Part shown: in pieces, positions 42,381 through 50,493 of the stretch
How positions within the stretch are numbered: the first letter of the stretch is position 1
Layout of the letters: each line of letters starts with the position of its first letter
Source of the DNA: Rhodovibrio sodomensis
GTDB taxonomy: Bacteria > Pseudomonadota > Alphaproteobacteria > Kiloniellales > Rhodovibrionaceae
Length of the DNA: 64,000 nt
Direction: 5' to 3'
Assembly: GCF_016583645.1 (NCBI RefSeq)
Contig: NZ_NRRL01000004.1
Coordinates: 1-64,000, forward strand
Notes under the pieces: model-generated
Told to the model about the DNA's origin: nothing
Databases searched by the model: none
The model's input: only the letters and a program-made list of their open reading frames with translations
Translations under genes and position numbers: made by a program

Positions 42381-43205
42381 ATGAACGCAAAAGCCGACGA
42401 TATCCTGACGGTCGAGTCCATCGAGGTGGTCTACGACAACGTCATCTCCGCCCTGCACGACGTCTCGCTCACCGTGCCGCGGGGGAAGATCGTGGCCCTG
42501 CTCGGCGGCAACGGCGCCGGCAAGAGCACGACCCTCAAGGCGGTTTCGACCATGCTCCAGGGCGAGCGCGGCAAGGTCACACGCGGCACGATCACCTATG
42601 ACGGGGTCGTCGTCGGCGATCAGAAGCCGAGCGACATGGTTCGCCTGGGCATGGTGCAGGTGCTCGAGGGACGCCGCTGTTTCGGCCACCTGACGGTCGA
42701 GGAGAACATCATCGCCGGCGCCTATTCGCGCAAGCTCTCCAAGGCGGACATCCAGACCGAGCTCGCGCGCATCTACGCCTACTTCAAACGGCTGAAGGAC
42801 CGGCGCAAGAGCCAGGCCGGCTACACCTCCGGCGGCGAGCAGCAAATGGTGGCGGTCGCCCGCGCGATGATGGCCAAGCCCAAGATGCTGCTGCTCGACG
42901 AGCCTTCGATGGGCCTGGCGCCGCAGCTGGTCGCCGAGATCTTCAACATCGTGCGCGAGCTCAACCAGAACGAAGGCGTGAGCATCCTGCTGGCCGAGCA
43001 GAACACCAACGTCGCGCTGCGCAACGCGGATTACGGCTACATCATCGAGACCGGCAACGTCATGCTGCACGGCGCCGCCGAGAGCCTGCTGAAGGACGAC
43101 AAGGTGATGGAGCTCTACCTCGGTATCTCGAAGGAAGGCCGCAAGAATTTCCGCGACGTTCTCCGCGAGGAGAGCCAGTCCCACGCCGCCATCCACCACG
43201 GCTGA
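42381..43205 (+). CDS. livF: ABC importer ATP-binding protein, LivF type
   Basis: A 274-residue ATPase: Walker A GGNGAGKST (about 42-50), signature SGGEQQMVAVARAMM, Walker B KMLLLDEPSMGLAP and the LivF-specific VLEGRRCFGHLTVEENI. It is slightly longer than typical LivF, with extra residues after GGNGAGKSTTLKAVSTML and a C-terminal tail. It works with the LivG-type ATPase to power the importer. ATG 42381 lies about 195 bp after the receptor gene; the weak upstream site suggests dependence on translation of the same mRNA. Confidence 0.9.
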   Translation: MNAKADDILTVESIEVVYDNVISALHDVSLTVPRGKIVALLGGNGAGKSTTLKAVSTMLQGERGKVTRGTITYDGVVVGDQKPSDMVRLGMVQVLEGRRCFGHLTVEENIIAGAYSRKLSKADIQTELARIYAYFKRLKDRRKSQAGYTSGGEQQMVAVARAMMAKPKMLLLDEPSMGLAPQLVAEIFNIVRELNQNEGVSILLAEQNTNVALRNADYGYIIETGNVMLHGAAESLLKDDKVMELYLGISKEGRKNFRDVLREESQSHAAIHHG

Positions 43206-43233
43206 GCGTTGGCGCAGAACAAGACATCCGACC

Positions 43234-44031
43234 ATGACCCAAGCGCGCAACTATCCGCTCGGCGATCCGATCCTCGAGGTCAGCAACATCTCGTTGCGGT
43301 TCGGCGGGGTGAAGGCGATCACCGATACGTCGTTCAAGGTGCTGGCGCACGAGATCCGGGCGATCATCGGCCCGAACGGCGCCGGCAAGAGCTCGCTGCT
43401 GAACTGCATCAACGGCGTCTACAAGCCGCAGGAAGGCAGCATCGCCTTCAAGGGCCAGGTGCTCGACAGGATCAGCCCGAACATCGTCGCGCGCAAGGGC
43501 ATCTCGCGTACCTTCCAGAACCTCGCGCTGTTCAAGCGGATGTCAGTCCTCGACAACATTCTGGTCGGCCGGCAGCTGCACATGGCGGCCAATTTCCTGG
43601 AGGTCGCCTGTCAGCTGCCCAGGGCGCGGCGCGAGGAACGCGAAAACCGCGCGCGCTGCGAGGAGATCGTCGAGTTCCTGGAGATCGGCGATATCCGCCA
43701 TACCCCGGTCGCCAAGCTGCCCTACGGGTTGCAGAAGAAGGTCGAGCTCGGTCGGGCGCTCGCGACCGAAGCCGACGTGCTCCTGCTCGACGAACCGATG
43801 GCGGGAATGAACGTCGAGGAAAAGCGCGAGATGTGCCGTTTCATCCTGAAAGTGAACGATGAGATTGGCACGACCATGGTCCTGATCGAGCACGACATGG
43901 GCGTCGTGATGGACATCTCCGACAACGTCGTGGTGCTGGATTACGGCAAGGTCATCGCCGAAGGCCCGCCCGCGGAAGTCCGGTCCAATCAAGCCGTCAT
44001 CGACGCCTATCTCGGGGTGGCCATTGACTGA
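43234..44031 (+). CDS. livG: ABC importer ATP-binding protein, LivG type
   Basis: A 265-residue ATPase: Walker A GPNGAGKSS (about 47-55), the LivG hallmark ISRTFQNLALFKRMSVLDNI, a degenerate signature LPYGLQKKVELGRALA, Walker B VLLLDEPMAGMN and H-loop VLIEHDMGVVMDISD. It starts 28 bp after livF and its stop overlaps the start of the next permease gene by 8 bp. The partner LivF-type ATPase is needed for the heterodimer. Confidence 0.92.
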   Translation: MTQARNYPLGDPILEVSNISLRFGGVKAITDTSFKVLAHEIRAIIGPNGAGKSSLLNCINGVYKPQEGSIAFKGQVLDRISPNIVARKGISRTFQNLALFKRMSVLDNILVGRQLHMAANFLEVACQLPRARREERENRARCEEIVEFLEIGDIRHTPVAKLPYGLQKKVELGRALATEADVLLLDEPMAGMNVEEKREMCRFILKVNDEIGTTMVLIEHDMGVVMDISDNVVVLDYGKVIAEGPPAEVRSNQAVIDAYLGVAID

Positions 44032-44926
44032 GTTCCTGTTCTTCTTCGAGGTCGTGCTTGCGGGAATGCTGGCGGGCACGATGTACTCGCTGGTCGCGCT
44101 TGGCTTCGTCTTGATCTACAAGGCCTCGTCGACCTTCAACTTCGCCCAGGGCGCGATGGTGTTCTTCGCCGTGCTCGCGTTCGTGGGGCTGATGGAACTC
44201 GGGCTGCCGTTCGGCGTGGCGTTCGTCGCCACCGCGCTGTTGATGGTCGCGGTCGGCTACTGCACCGAACGCTTGGTGCTCGAGCCGCTGATGAACCAGA
44301 GCCACGACACGATGCTGATGGCCACGATCGGGCTCGGCTTCGTGCTGGAGGGGCTGGCGCAGGCGGTCTGGGGGGTCGAGGTGCGCCGGCTCGATCTTGG
44401 TATCGGCGACTTCCCGATCCCCTGGCTGGTGGACAACCTCGGCCTGTTCGTCAGCGCCCTCGACGTGACCGCGGGCGTGGTCGCGGCGGCGCTGATCGGC
44501 ACGCTGGCGCTGCTCTTCAAGTACACCAAGATGGGGCTCGGCCTGCGCGCGGTGGCGGACGACCCCGGCGCGGCGGCCTCGATCGGCATCCCGCTGAAGA
44601 ACATCATGCTGGCGGTCTGGTCGGCGGCGGGCATCGTCGCCCTGGTCGCGGGCATGCTGTGGGGCGCGCGCGCCGGGGTGCAGTTCGCGCTGGTCGACCT
44701 GGCGCTCAAGGCGCTGCCGGTGCTGATCATCGGCGGCTTCTCGTCGATCCCGGGCGCGATTGTCGGCGGCCTGATCATCGGTGTGACGGAAAAGACCCTC
44801 GAGGTCTATATCGGCCCCTACTTCGGCGGCGGGATCGAAGGCTGGGCGCCGTACGTGCTCGCCATCTTCTTCCTGCTCTACCGGCCCGAGGGGCTGTTCG
44901 GCGAGAAGATCATCAGACGCGTCTAG
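44024..44926 (+). CDS. livH: Branched-chain-amino-acid-type ABC permease, LivH type
   Basis: A 300-residue permease with about eight helices: GTMYSLVALGFVLIYKASST, FNFAQGAMVFFAVLAFVGLM and GLGLRAVADDPGAAASIGIP (coupling loop), all typical of LivH. The start overlaps the livG stop, so translation is coupled; TTG 44024 (MTEFLFFF) is the apparent start codon. The stop lies in CTAG, followed by a short tandem GCGTCTA repeat and a remnant of the twin-hairpin element before livM. Confidence 0.92.
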   Translation: MTEFLFFFEVVLAGMLAGTMYSLVALGFVLIYKASSTFNFAQGAMVFFAVLAFVGLMELGLPFGVAFVATALLMVAVGYCTERLVLEPLMNQSHDTMLMATIGLGFVLEGLAQAVWGVEVRRLDLGIGDFPIPWLVDNLGLFVSALDVTAGVVAAALIGTLALLFKYTKMGLGLRAVADDPGAAASIGIPLKNIMLAVWSAAGIVALVAGMLWGARAGVQFALVDLALKALPVLIIGGFSSIPGAIVGGLIIGVTEKTLEVYIGPYFGGGIEGWAPYVLAIFFLLYRPEGLFGEKIIRRV

Positions 44927-44970
44927 CGCGTCTAGCGCGCAATCTAAGCGCGGGAGCTGGCTGCGGGATC

Positions 44971-44996
44971 ACCCAATCTTTCAGCATCTTGCTCTA
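44971..44996 (-). repeat. Twin-hairpin element remnant, copy F
   Basis: ACCCAATCTTTCAGCATC then TTGCTC-TA, equal to the outer arm of the left half in reverse orientation (as in copy A). Only about 26 bp remain, between livH and livM. Confidence 0.55.
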
Positions 44997-45013
44997 ACAA
45001 CGGAATAAGCCTC

Positions 45014-46081
45014 ATGTCCGACAAGCCGATCTTCATGACATTCGCTCGAAGCGACGTCACCAATTTCGTCGTGCTGATGATCGTGGCGTTCGCCGTGATC
45101 CCCCTCACGGTTGGCAGCGACTACTGGTACACCTCGATCCTGATCCCCTGGCTCTGCCTCGCGCTCGCCGCCATCGGCCAGCAGATCGTGATGGGGTATA
45201 CCGGGCAACTCGCCCTGGGCGCGGCCGGCTTCATGGCCGCCGGTGCGTTCGCCTGCTTCAACCTCGAGCTGCGGGTGCCGGGCCTGCCGTTCGCCGGGTC
45301 GCTGCTGCTGTCGGGGGTAATCGCGGCCGCATTCGGCGTGCTGTTCGGCCTGCCGAGCCTGCGCGTGCGCGGGATTTACCTGATGGTCGCGACGCTCGCC
45401 TCGCAATTCTTCATCATCTGGATGATCGACAAGTTCGGCTGGTTCAAGAACTACGACACCTCCGGCATCATCACCGCGCAGGACATCGAGATCTTCGGCC
45501 GGCCGTTCACCTCCCCGGTCGAGATGTATCTGGTCGTCGCGGTCGTGGTGATCGTCCTGACCATCCCGGCGATCAACCTCACACGCGGCGCCGTCGGGCG
45601 CAGCTGGATGGCCGTGCGCGACATGGACATCGCGGCGGAAAGCATGGGCATTTCGCTGTTGCGCACCAAGCTGCTGGCGTTCGCGATCAGCGCGTTCTAC
45701 TGCGGGGTCGCGGGGGCGCTGTTCGCCTTCACCTACTTGAAGTCGCTGGAGCCGGTCGCCTTCGACATCAAGCTATCGTTCGAGATCCTGTTCATGGTCA
45801 TCCTGGGCGGGCTCGGCACGATCAACGGCGCGTTCATCGGCGCGGCGTTCATCCTGCTGTTCCCGGTCGTGCTCAACAGCTTGGGCAACACCTATTTCCA
45901 CGGCATGATCGACGCCACGATCATGTCGGCGATCGAGCAGGTCGTGTTCGGCGCGCTGATCATCCTGTTCCTGATCTACGAGCCGCTGGGCATGTCGAAA
46001 CTCTGGACAAACCTCAGACAGCGCATGTTCTCGCGGAAGCGCGCAGGCGACGCCCGCGCCCTCCGCAAGCCGGCGGGTTAG
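45014..46081 (+). CDS. livM: Branched-chain-amino-acid-type ABC permease, LivM type
   Basis: A 355-residue permease with about ten helices: QQIVMGYTGQLALGAAGFMA, GLPSLRVRGIYLMVATLASQ and RSWMAVRDMDIAAESMGISL are LivM hallmarks. It pairs with the LivH-type permease. The ATG at 45014 lies 87 bp after livH, with an element remnant in the gap, and has a modest ribosome site. The stop TAG (46079-46081) sits at the boundary of degenerate element copy E. Confidence 0.92.
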   Translation: MSDKPIFMTFARSDVTNFVVLMIVAFAVIPLTVGSDYWYTSILIPWLCLALAAIGQQIVMGYTGQLALGAAGFMAAGAFACFNLELRVPGLPFAGSLLLSGVIAAAFGVLFGLPSLRVRGIYLMVATLASQFFIIWMIDKFGWFKNYDTSGIITAQDIEIFGRPFTSPVEMYLVVAVVVIVLTIPAINLTRGAVGRSWMAVRDMDIAAESMGISLLRTKLLAFAISAFYCGVAGALFAFTYLKSLEPVAFDIKLSFEILFMVILGGLGTINGAFIGAAFILLFPVVLNSLGNTYFHGMIDATIMSAIEQVVFGALIILFLIYEPLGMSKLWTNLRQRMFSRKRAGDARALRKPAG

Positions 46082-46147
46082 GCCAAGATACTGAACGGTG
46101 AACGCGCCGTTCAGCTAAATTTTGCCGTTTCTTCAGGAAATTAGAGC
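46082..46147 (+). repeat. Twin-hairpin element remnant, copy E
   Basis: GCCAAGATACTGAACGGTG, CGCCGTTCAGCTAAATTTTG, then linker TTTCTTCAGGAAATTA and the start of a right half GAGC. The inner stem CTGAACGG/CCGTTCAG is preserved by matched changes (compare CTGAAAGG in other copies). The preceding TAG is the livM stop. Confidence 0.65.
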
Positions 46148-46652
46148 GGCCTGCGCGGGCCGGCGGGCGGTGTCCTGTCGCGCGTTGATTTCCGGGCGGA
46201 CCTTTCCCGCATTTGGACCGTTCATGGCAGCGGGCGAGGCGCCCGCCCACGGCGTCTCGCGGGTCACCGCGTGCGCCGGCGGCGCGGCGATGGGCGCGGC
46301 GAACAACCTCGAGCCGAACGGCCTGGAAACGGACCGGCTGGAAACCGACCGCCTGGGGCGCTGACGAACCTCCGACCCCGTCCGCAAACCGCCGGCCGTC
46401 ATGCGGCAACCCGTGTCGGGGCCGACGGCCGGCTGCCCTTGATAGGCACGCCCTATCGCGGTATTGGAGGTGCTAATTTACCGCCCCGTCCGGTCATTCC
46501 GGGACGCGGGTGCAAGAATAACCAGATCAATCATCCGGTCACCGAATATTGCGGTCAAACAGCCCGTGTTTGGCCGAGGCCGCAACATGTGCGCCGCCCG
46601 CATTCGCGTGAACCGGGGACAAAGCAAGCTAAATGGAACAGGGAAAACGCTT
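46148..46652. other. Intergenic region before the OFA transporter
   Basis: About 500 bp. Short direct repeats occur near 46318-46352 (CCTGGAAACGGACCGGCTGG and variants). No gene recognised. The promoter of the MFS gene is probably within 46460-46620, where the sequence is less GC-rich. Confidence 0.45.
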
Positions 46653-48011
46653 ATGGCAGGTATCCTTGACAAAGAACGTATCGTTGCGCCGAAGAATTTT
46701 AATCGCTGGTTGATTCCACCGGCGGCGCTGGCGATCCACCTATCGATCGGGCAGGTCTATGCCTTCAGCGTGTTCAACGAGCCGCTGACGCGGATCATCG
46801 GCGTCACCGAGTCCGCGCCGCAGGACTGGGAGCTCACCACGCTGGGGTGGATCTTCAGCATCGCCATCGCCGTGCTCGGCGTTACCGCGGCGTTCGGCGG
46901 TCGCTGGCTGGAGCGCGTGGGTCCGCGCAAGGGCATGGTGATTGCCGCCATCGCCTGGGCCGGCGGCTTCCTGGTGTCCGCGCTCGGCGTCTGGGTCCAC
47001 TCGATCTGGCTGCTCTATCTGGGGTACGGCGTGTTCGGCGGGATCGGCCTTGGATTTGCCTATATCTCACCGGTCAAGACGCTGATCCGCTGGTTCCCGG
47101 ACCGCCCCGGGATGGCGACCGGCATGGCGATCATGGGCTTCGGCGGCGGCGCGATGATCGGCTCGCCGCTGGCCGTGAACCTGATGGACTTCTATTCCGG
47201 CCCGGACTCCGCGGGTGTCGCGGCGACGTTCGCCACCATGGGCGTGCTGTACTTCATCCTAATGATCTTCGGCGCCGCGATCGTCCGGGTCCCGCACCCA
47301 GAGTGGCAGCCCGCCGGCTATCAGCCGGAGCAGGCCAGCACCAAGAAAATGCAGACCAGCGGCCACGTGCACGTCGACCAGGCGCTCAAGACGCCGCAGT
47401 TCTGGCTGGTCTGGGCGGTGCTCTGCCTGAACGTGACCGCCGGCATCGGCGTGCTCGGCCAGGCCTCGGTGATGAGCCAGGAGATGGTCGGCATTTCGGC
47501 GGAAGCGGCCGCCGGCTTCGTCGGCCTGATGAGTATCGCGAACATGCTGGGCCGGTTCCTGTGGTCGAGCCTGTCCGACTACATCGGACGCAAGGCCACC
47601 TACTCGACATTCTTCGTGCTCGGCATCGTGCTGTACGCGGCCGTGCCCAGCATCGCATCGGCCGGCGTGATCTGGCTGTTCGTGCTCAGCTACCTGGTCA
47701 TCCTGACCATGTACGGCGGCGGTTTCGCCACGGTGCCGGCGTACCTGCGCGATCTGTTCGGCACCGCGCACGTGGGCGCCATCCACGGCCGGCTGCTGAC
47801 CGCCTGGTCGGTCGCAGGCGTGCTGGGCCCGGTGATCATCAACTACCTGCGTGACTTCCAGATCAGCCAGGGTGTGGCGCCGGCCGACGCGTACTCGCTG
47901 ACCATGTACATCATGGCCGGTCTGCTGGCGGTGGGCCTGCTGTGCAACCTCGCCATCCGCGGGATGCAGGAACGCCACCTGATGGACGAGCGGCAGCTGG
48001 TGACCGAGTAA
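46653..48011 (+). CDS. OFA-family MFS transporter (oxalate/formate antiporter-like)
   Basis: A 452-residue, 12-helix MFS protein. LAIHLSIGQVYAFSVFNEPL, GGIGLGFAYISPVKTLIRWF, PDRPGMATGMAIMGFGGGAM and FVLSYLVILTMYGGGFATVP, then AYLRDLFGTAHVGAIHGRLL are typical of the OFA family. Many OFA proteins carry small carboxylates such as oxalate, formate, pyruvate or acetate; which one applies here is unknown. ATG 46653 has AGGG 10 bp upstream; an in-frame extension from 46464 has no membrane logic. It is followed by a one-helix partner gene. Confidence 0.9.
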   Translation: MAGILDKERIVAPKNFNRWLIPPAALAIHLSIGQVYAFSVFNEPLTRIIGVTESAPQDWELTTLGWIFSIAIAVLGVTAAFGGRWLERVGPRKGMVIAAIAWAGGFLVSALGVWVHSIWLLYLGYGVFGGIGLGFAYISPVKTLIRWFPDRPGMATGMAIMGFGGGAMIGSPLAVNLMDFYSGPDSAGVAATFATMGVLYFILMIFGAAIVRVPHPEWQPAGYQPEQASTKKMQTSGHVHVDQALKTPQFWLVWAVLCLNVTAGIGVLGQASVMSQEMVGISAEAAAGFVGLMSIANMLGRFLWSSLSDYIGRKATYSTFFVLGIVLYAAVPSIASAGVIWLFVLSYLVILTMYGGGFATVPAYLRDLFGTAHVGAIHGRLLTAWSVAGVLGPVIINYLRDFQISQGVAPADAYSLTMYIMAGLLAVGLLCNLAIRGMQERHLMDERQLVTE

Positions 48012-48060
48012 GGTCCGGCGCCAGGCTGTCCAGCCACAGCAATCCGAAGGGAGGTACGCC

Positions 48061-48246
48061 ATGGCGCGCAACACCGACGACCCCTATGCCGGCCAGGACG
48101 CGGTGGACCGCGAAGCGTCCACGCTCGCCGGCGAGGAGCACGTCACCTCGGCCCAGGGCCGTTTGGTGGTGCTCTGGGCGGTCGTGCTGATCCCGCTCGC
48201 CTACGGGGTCTTCAACACGATCGAGAAGTCGCTCGCCCTATTCTAG
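48061..48246 (+). CDS. Small one-helix partner of the OFA transporter
   Basis: A 61-residue protein with a polar N-terminus and one helix (RLVVLWAVVLIPLAYGVFNT, then IEKSLALF). Short proteins of this form recur directly after OFA transporter genes and are annotated as MFS transporter small subunits. It starts 49 bp after the transporter, with AAGGGAGG 7 bp before ATG. Its stop codon TAG (48244-48246) is formed by the CTAG at the edge of element copy C, so the native C-terminus may have been altered by insertion. Confidence 0.8.
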   Translation: MARNTDDPYAGQDAVDREASTLAGEEHVTSAQGRLVVLWAVVLIPLAYGVFNTIEKSLALF

Positions 48247-48360
48247 GGAAAGATGCTGAAAGGTGGACCCATCTTTCAGCTGAATCGTGCCCGTTCTTGA
48301 ATAAGTTAGGAGCAAAATTCACGATGCAGGTCGACCCGACCTTCATCGATTTTTGCTCCA
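48244..48360 (+). mobile_element. Twin-hairpin MITE-like element, copy C
   Basis: The element is 48246-48358. Left half GGGAAAGATGCTGAAAGGTG, CATCTTTCAGCTGAATCGTG. Linker CCGTTCTTGAATAAGTTAG. Right half GAGCAAAATTCACGATGCAG, GTCGACCCGACCTTCATCGA and TTTTTGCTC. The left flank is CTAG, the right flank CCAG. Moderately decayed, same orientation as copy B. Confidence 0.8.
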
Positions 48361-48525
48361 GGGCTCAAGCCATCGAGGCCGGAGCGACCTCCAAGGCGGA
48401 GGTTGCTCCGGCGTCTTGTGGCGCATGCCGGATGCCGGAAGGTGGCGACGCCTTCCGGCATCTTGCGTTCGGGCGGTCCCGACGCCGGGCCGGACGGGGC
48501 GCGGGCTGCCGGGGCCGGGTCGTGG

Positions 48526-49167
48526 CTATCTCGCAGCGTCGTTGCCGTCGTCGCGGGCGCGCACGCCGTTCAGATAAGTCCCCAGGATCGCGGAGGCGCT
48601 CTGGGCGAGGTCGATCCGGTCGGGCGCCAATAGCCAGTCGCTGTACAGCCCGCGCATGTAGCTGCCGAAGCTCCAGGCGGCGAGTTCCGGGTTGATCGCG
48701 GGATCGAGCGTGCCCTGATCGCGCGCCTTCTGGAACAGGCGGACCAGGGCGTCGTGTATGTTCGACTTCACCGCCTCTTCCTCGGCGATGAAAAGATGGT
48801 GCCGGCCCAGGCGCACGCACCCGTGCAGCAGGATCCGGCAGACGCGGCGGTAGTGCGGGTCTTCCGCCAGGCGGATCAGGGCCTGCTCGCCGAACTGGCG
48901 CAGCTCGTCCAGGGCGTCGGTCGTCTCCGCGCGCGCGTCGGCGGCGCGCAGGTCATCCAGCGGGAAGGCCGCCCGCGCCACCATGGCGTCGAGCAGGTCT
49001 TCCTTGTCCTTGAAGTGCCAGTAGATCGCTCCGCGGGTGACCCCCGCTTCGCGCCCGATCTGATTGAGCGTGGTCGCCGGGATGCCTTCCCGTTCGATCA
49101 CCGCCTCCGCCGCGTCGAGGATCGCCGCGCGGGTGGCGAGGGCGTCGGCCTTGGTTTTCCGGGCCAT
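48526..49167 (-). CDS. TetR-family repressor (AcrR-like)
   Basis: A 213-residue repressor. The N-terminal HTH reads ATRAAILDAAEAVIEREGIP, TTLNQIGREAGVTRGAIYWH, FKDKEDLLDAMVARAAFPLD, close to AcrR/TtgR. The C-terminal ligand domain contains YRRVCRILLHGCVRL and WSFGSYMRGLYSDWLL. It is divergent from an RND efflux operon starting at 49334, and a 20-bp palindrome lies between them. It likely represses the pump until a drug-like ligand binds (inference from family and layout). Confidence 0.9.
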   Translation of the reverse strand: MARKTKADALATRAAILDAAEAVIEREGIPATTLNQIGREAGVTRGAIYWHFKDKEDLLDAMVARAAFPLDDLRAADARAETTDALDELRQFGEQALIRLAEDPHYRRVCRILLHGCVRLGRHHLFIAEEEAVKSNIHDALVRLFQKARDQGTLDPAINPELAAWSFGSYMRGLYSDWLLAPDRIDLAQSASAILGTYLNGVRARDDGNDAAR

Positions 49168-49236
49168 GGCGTCTCCGGCTTGGGTCCCAGCACGGGCGTA
49201 ACGGGACTGTCATCGCGGTTTTTGGGTCAGGGTCTT

Positions 49237-49256
49237 TACATACCGGCGTGTATGTA
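49237..49256. promoter_or_regulatory. TetR/AcrR-type operator
   Basis: TACATACCGGCGTGTATGTA is an inverted repeat with 7-bp arms TACATAC/GTATGTA. The same arms occur in the known acrR operator of Escherichia coli. It lies between the divergent regulator and the pump operon. Confidence 0.75.
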
Positions 49257-49333
49257 TATTTTCAACGTCAGTTTTACCCGTCATCGAGCGCGTCCGCGCC
49301 GGACGCGCTCGCTTTTTTGAACCGGAGTTCTGC

Positions 49334-50493
49334 ATGACAAGCATGCGTTCGATCGCCCGCGTGGCCGGGGTGCTGTGCCTTGGCGCCGCGCTGACGGCGT
49401 GCGGCGACAGCCAGACCCAGGGGCAGGGCCGCGGCCAGCCGGCGCCCCAGGTCACGGCCGCGACGATCCAGCCGCAGTCGGTTACGGTGTACGAGGAGTA
49501 CGCCGGACGCGCCCAGGGTGCCCGCGAGGTTCAGGTCCGCGCCCGCGTGGAAGCCCCGATCCTGGAACGCCGCTACACCGAAGGCGCGTTCGTCGAAGCG
49601 GGCGAAGCGCTGTTCCGCCTGGATCCCGAGCCGTTCCAGGTGGCGGTCGAGCGGGCCCAGGCGCAGGTCGAGAGCGCGCAGGCAAGCTTGCGCCAGGCGC
49701 AACGCCAGTGGGCGCGCGTCGAGCGTCTTTACGAGAGCGACGCCGTCAGCACCCGCGAACGCGATCAGGCCCTGTCCGAACTGGAACTCGCCCGCGCCGA
49801 CGTGGCACTCGCCGAGGCCGGCCTGGCGCAGGCGCGGATCGACCTTGGCTACACCAAAATCGCCGCGCCGGTGTCCGGGATCACGGAACTGGAGGCCCTG
49901 CCGGCGGGCAGCCTGGTCCGGGCGACCTGCTGACCACGGTGATACAGCTGCACCCGATCCACGTCCGGTTCGCCTTGCCCGAGGACGACGCGCTGGCCCG
50001 GCAGCGGGCGGAAGCCGCGCTCAGCGGGGAAAGCCCGAACGGCAACCATGCCGCCCGTCTGATCCTGCCGGACGGCGGCCTGTACGCCGAGGCCGGTAAG
50101 GTCGACTTCACCGACAGTTCCGTCGATCCGCAAACCGGAACCGTACGGGCGCGCGCCGTGTTCCCGAACCCCGAGCGGCGCATCCGGCCCGGCCAGTTCG
50201 TCCGGGTCCGGCTTCAGACGCAGACCCTGCCGCAGGCCCTGGTCGTGCCGGAGCGCGCGATCGCGACCGACCAGCGCGGCGAGGCGGTCTACGTGATCGA
50301 CGACGAGGGCACGGCGCACCGCCGCTCGGTCGGCCTCGGGCCGTCGGTGGCGCAGGGCCGGGTGATCGGCGACGGCCTCTCCGCGGGCGCGCGGATCGTC
50401 GTCGACGGGCTCGTCAGCGTGCGCGACGGCACCGCCGTGCAGGCTGAACCGTTGCAGACCGCGGCATCCGGTTCGGTCGGCGGGGACTCCTGA
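49334..50493 (+). pseudogene. RND efflux membrane fusion lipoprotein (AcrA/MexA-like), frameshifted
   Basis: The first frame (49334-49933) encodes a lipoprotein signal with lipobox LTAC (Cys23), barrel-sandwich start (YEEYAGRAQGAREVQVRARV) and coiled-coil hairpin, and stops after GSLVRATC. The remaining barrel and membrane-proximal parts (GDLLTTVIQLHPIHVRFALP to TAASGSVGGDS) continue in another frame and end at 50493, overlapping the RND gene. Relatives read GSLVGPGDLL here, so a base or two was lost near 49915-49922. A read error is possible; otherwise the pump lacks an intact adaptor. The ATG has CGGAG upstream. Confidence 0.82.
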
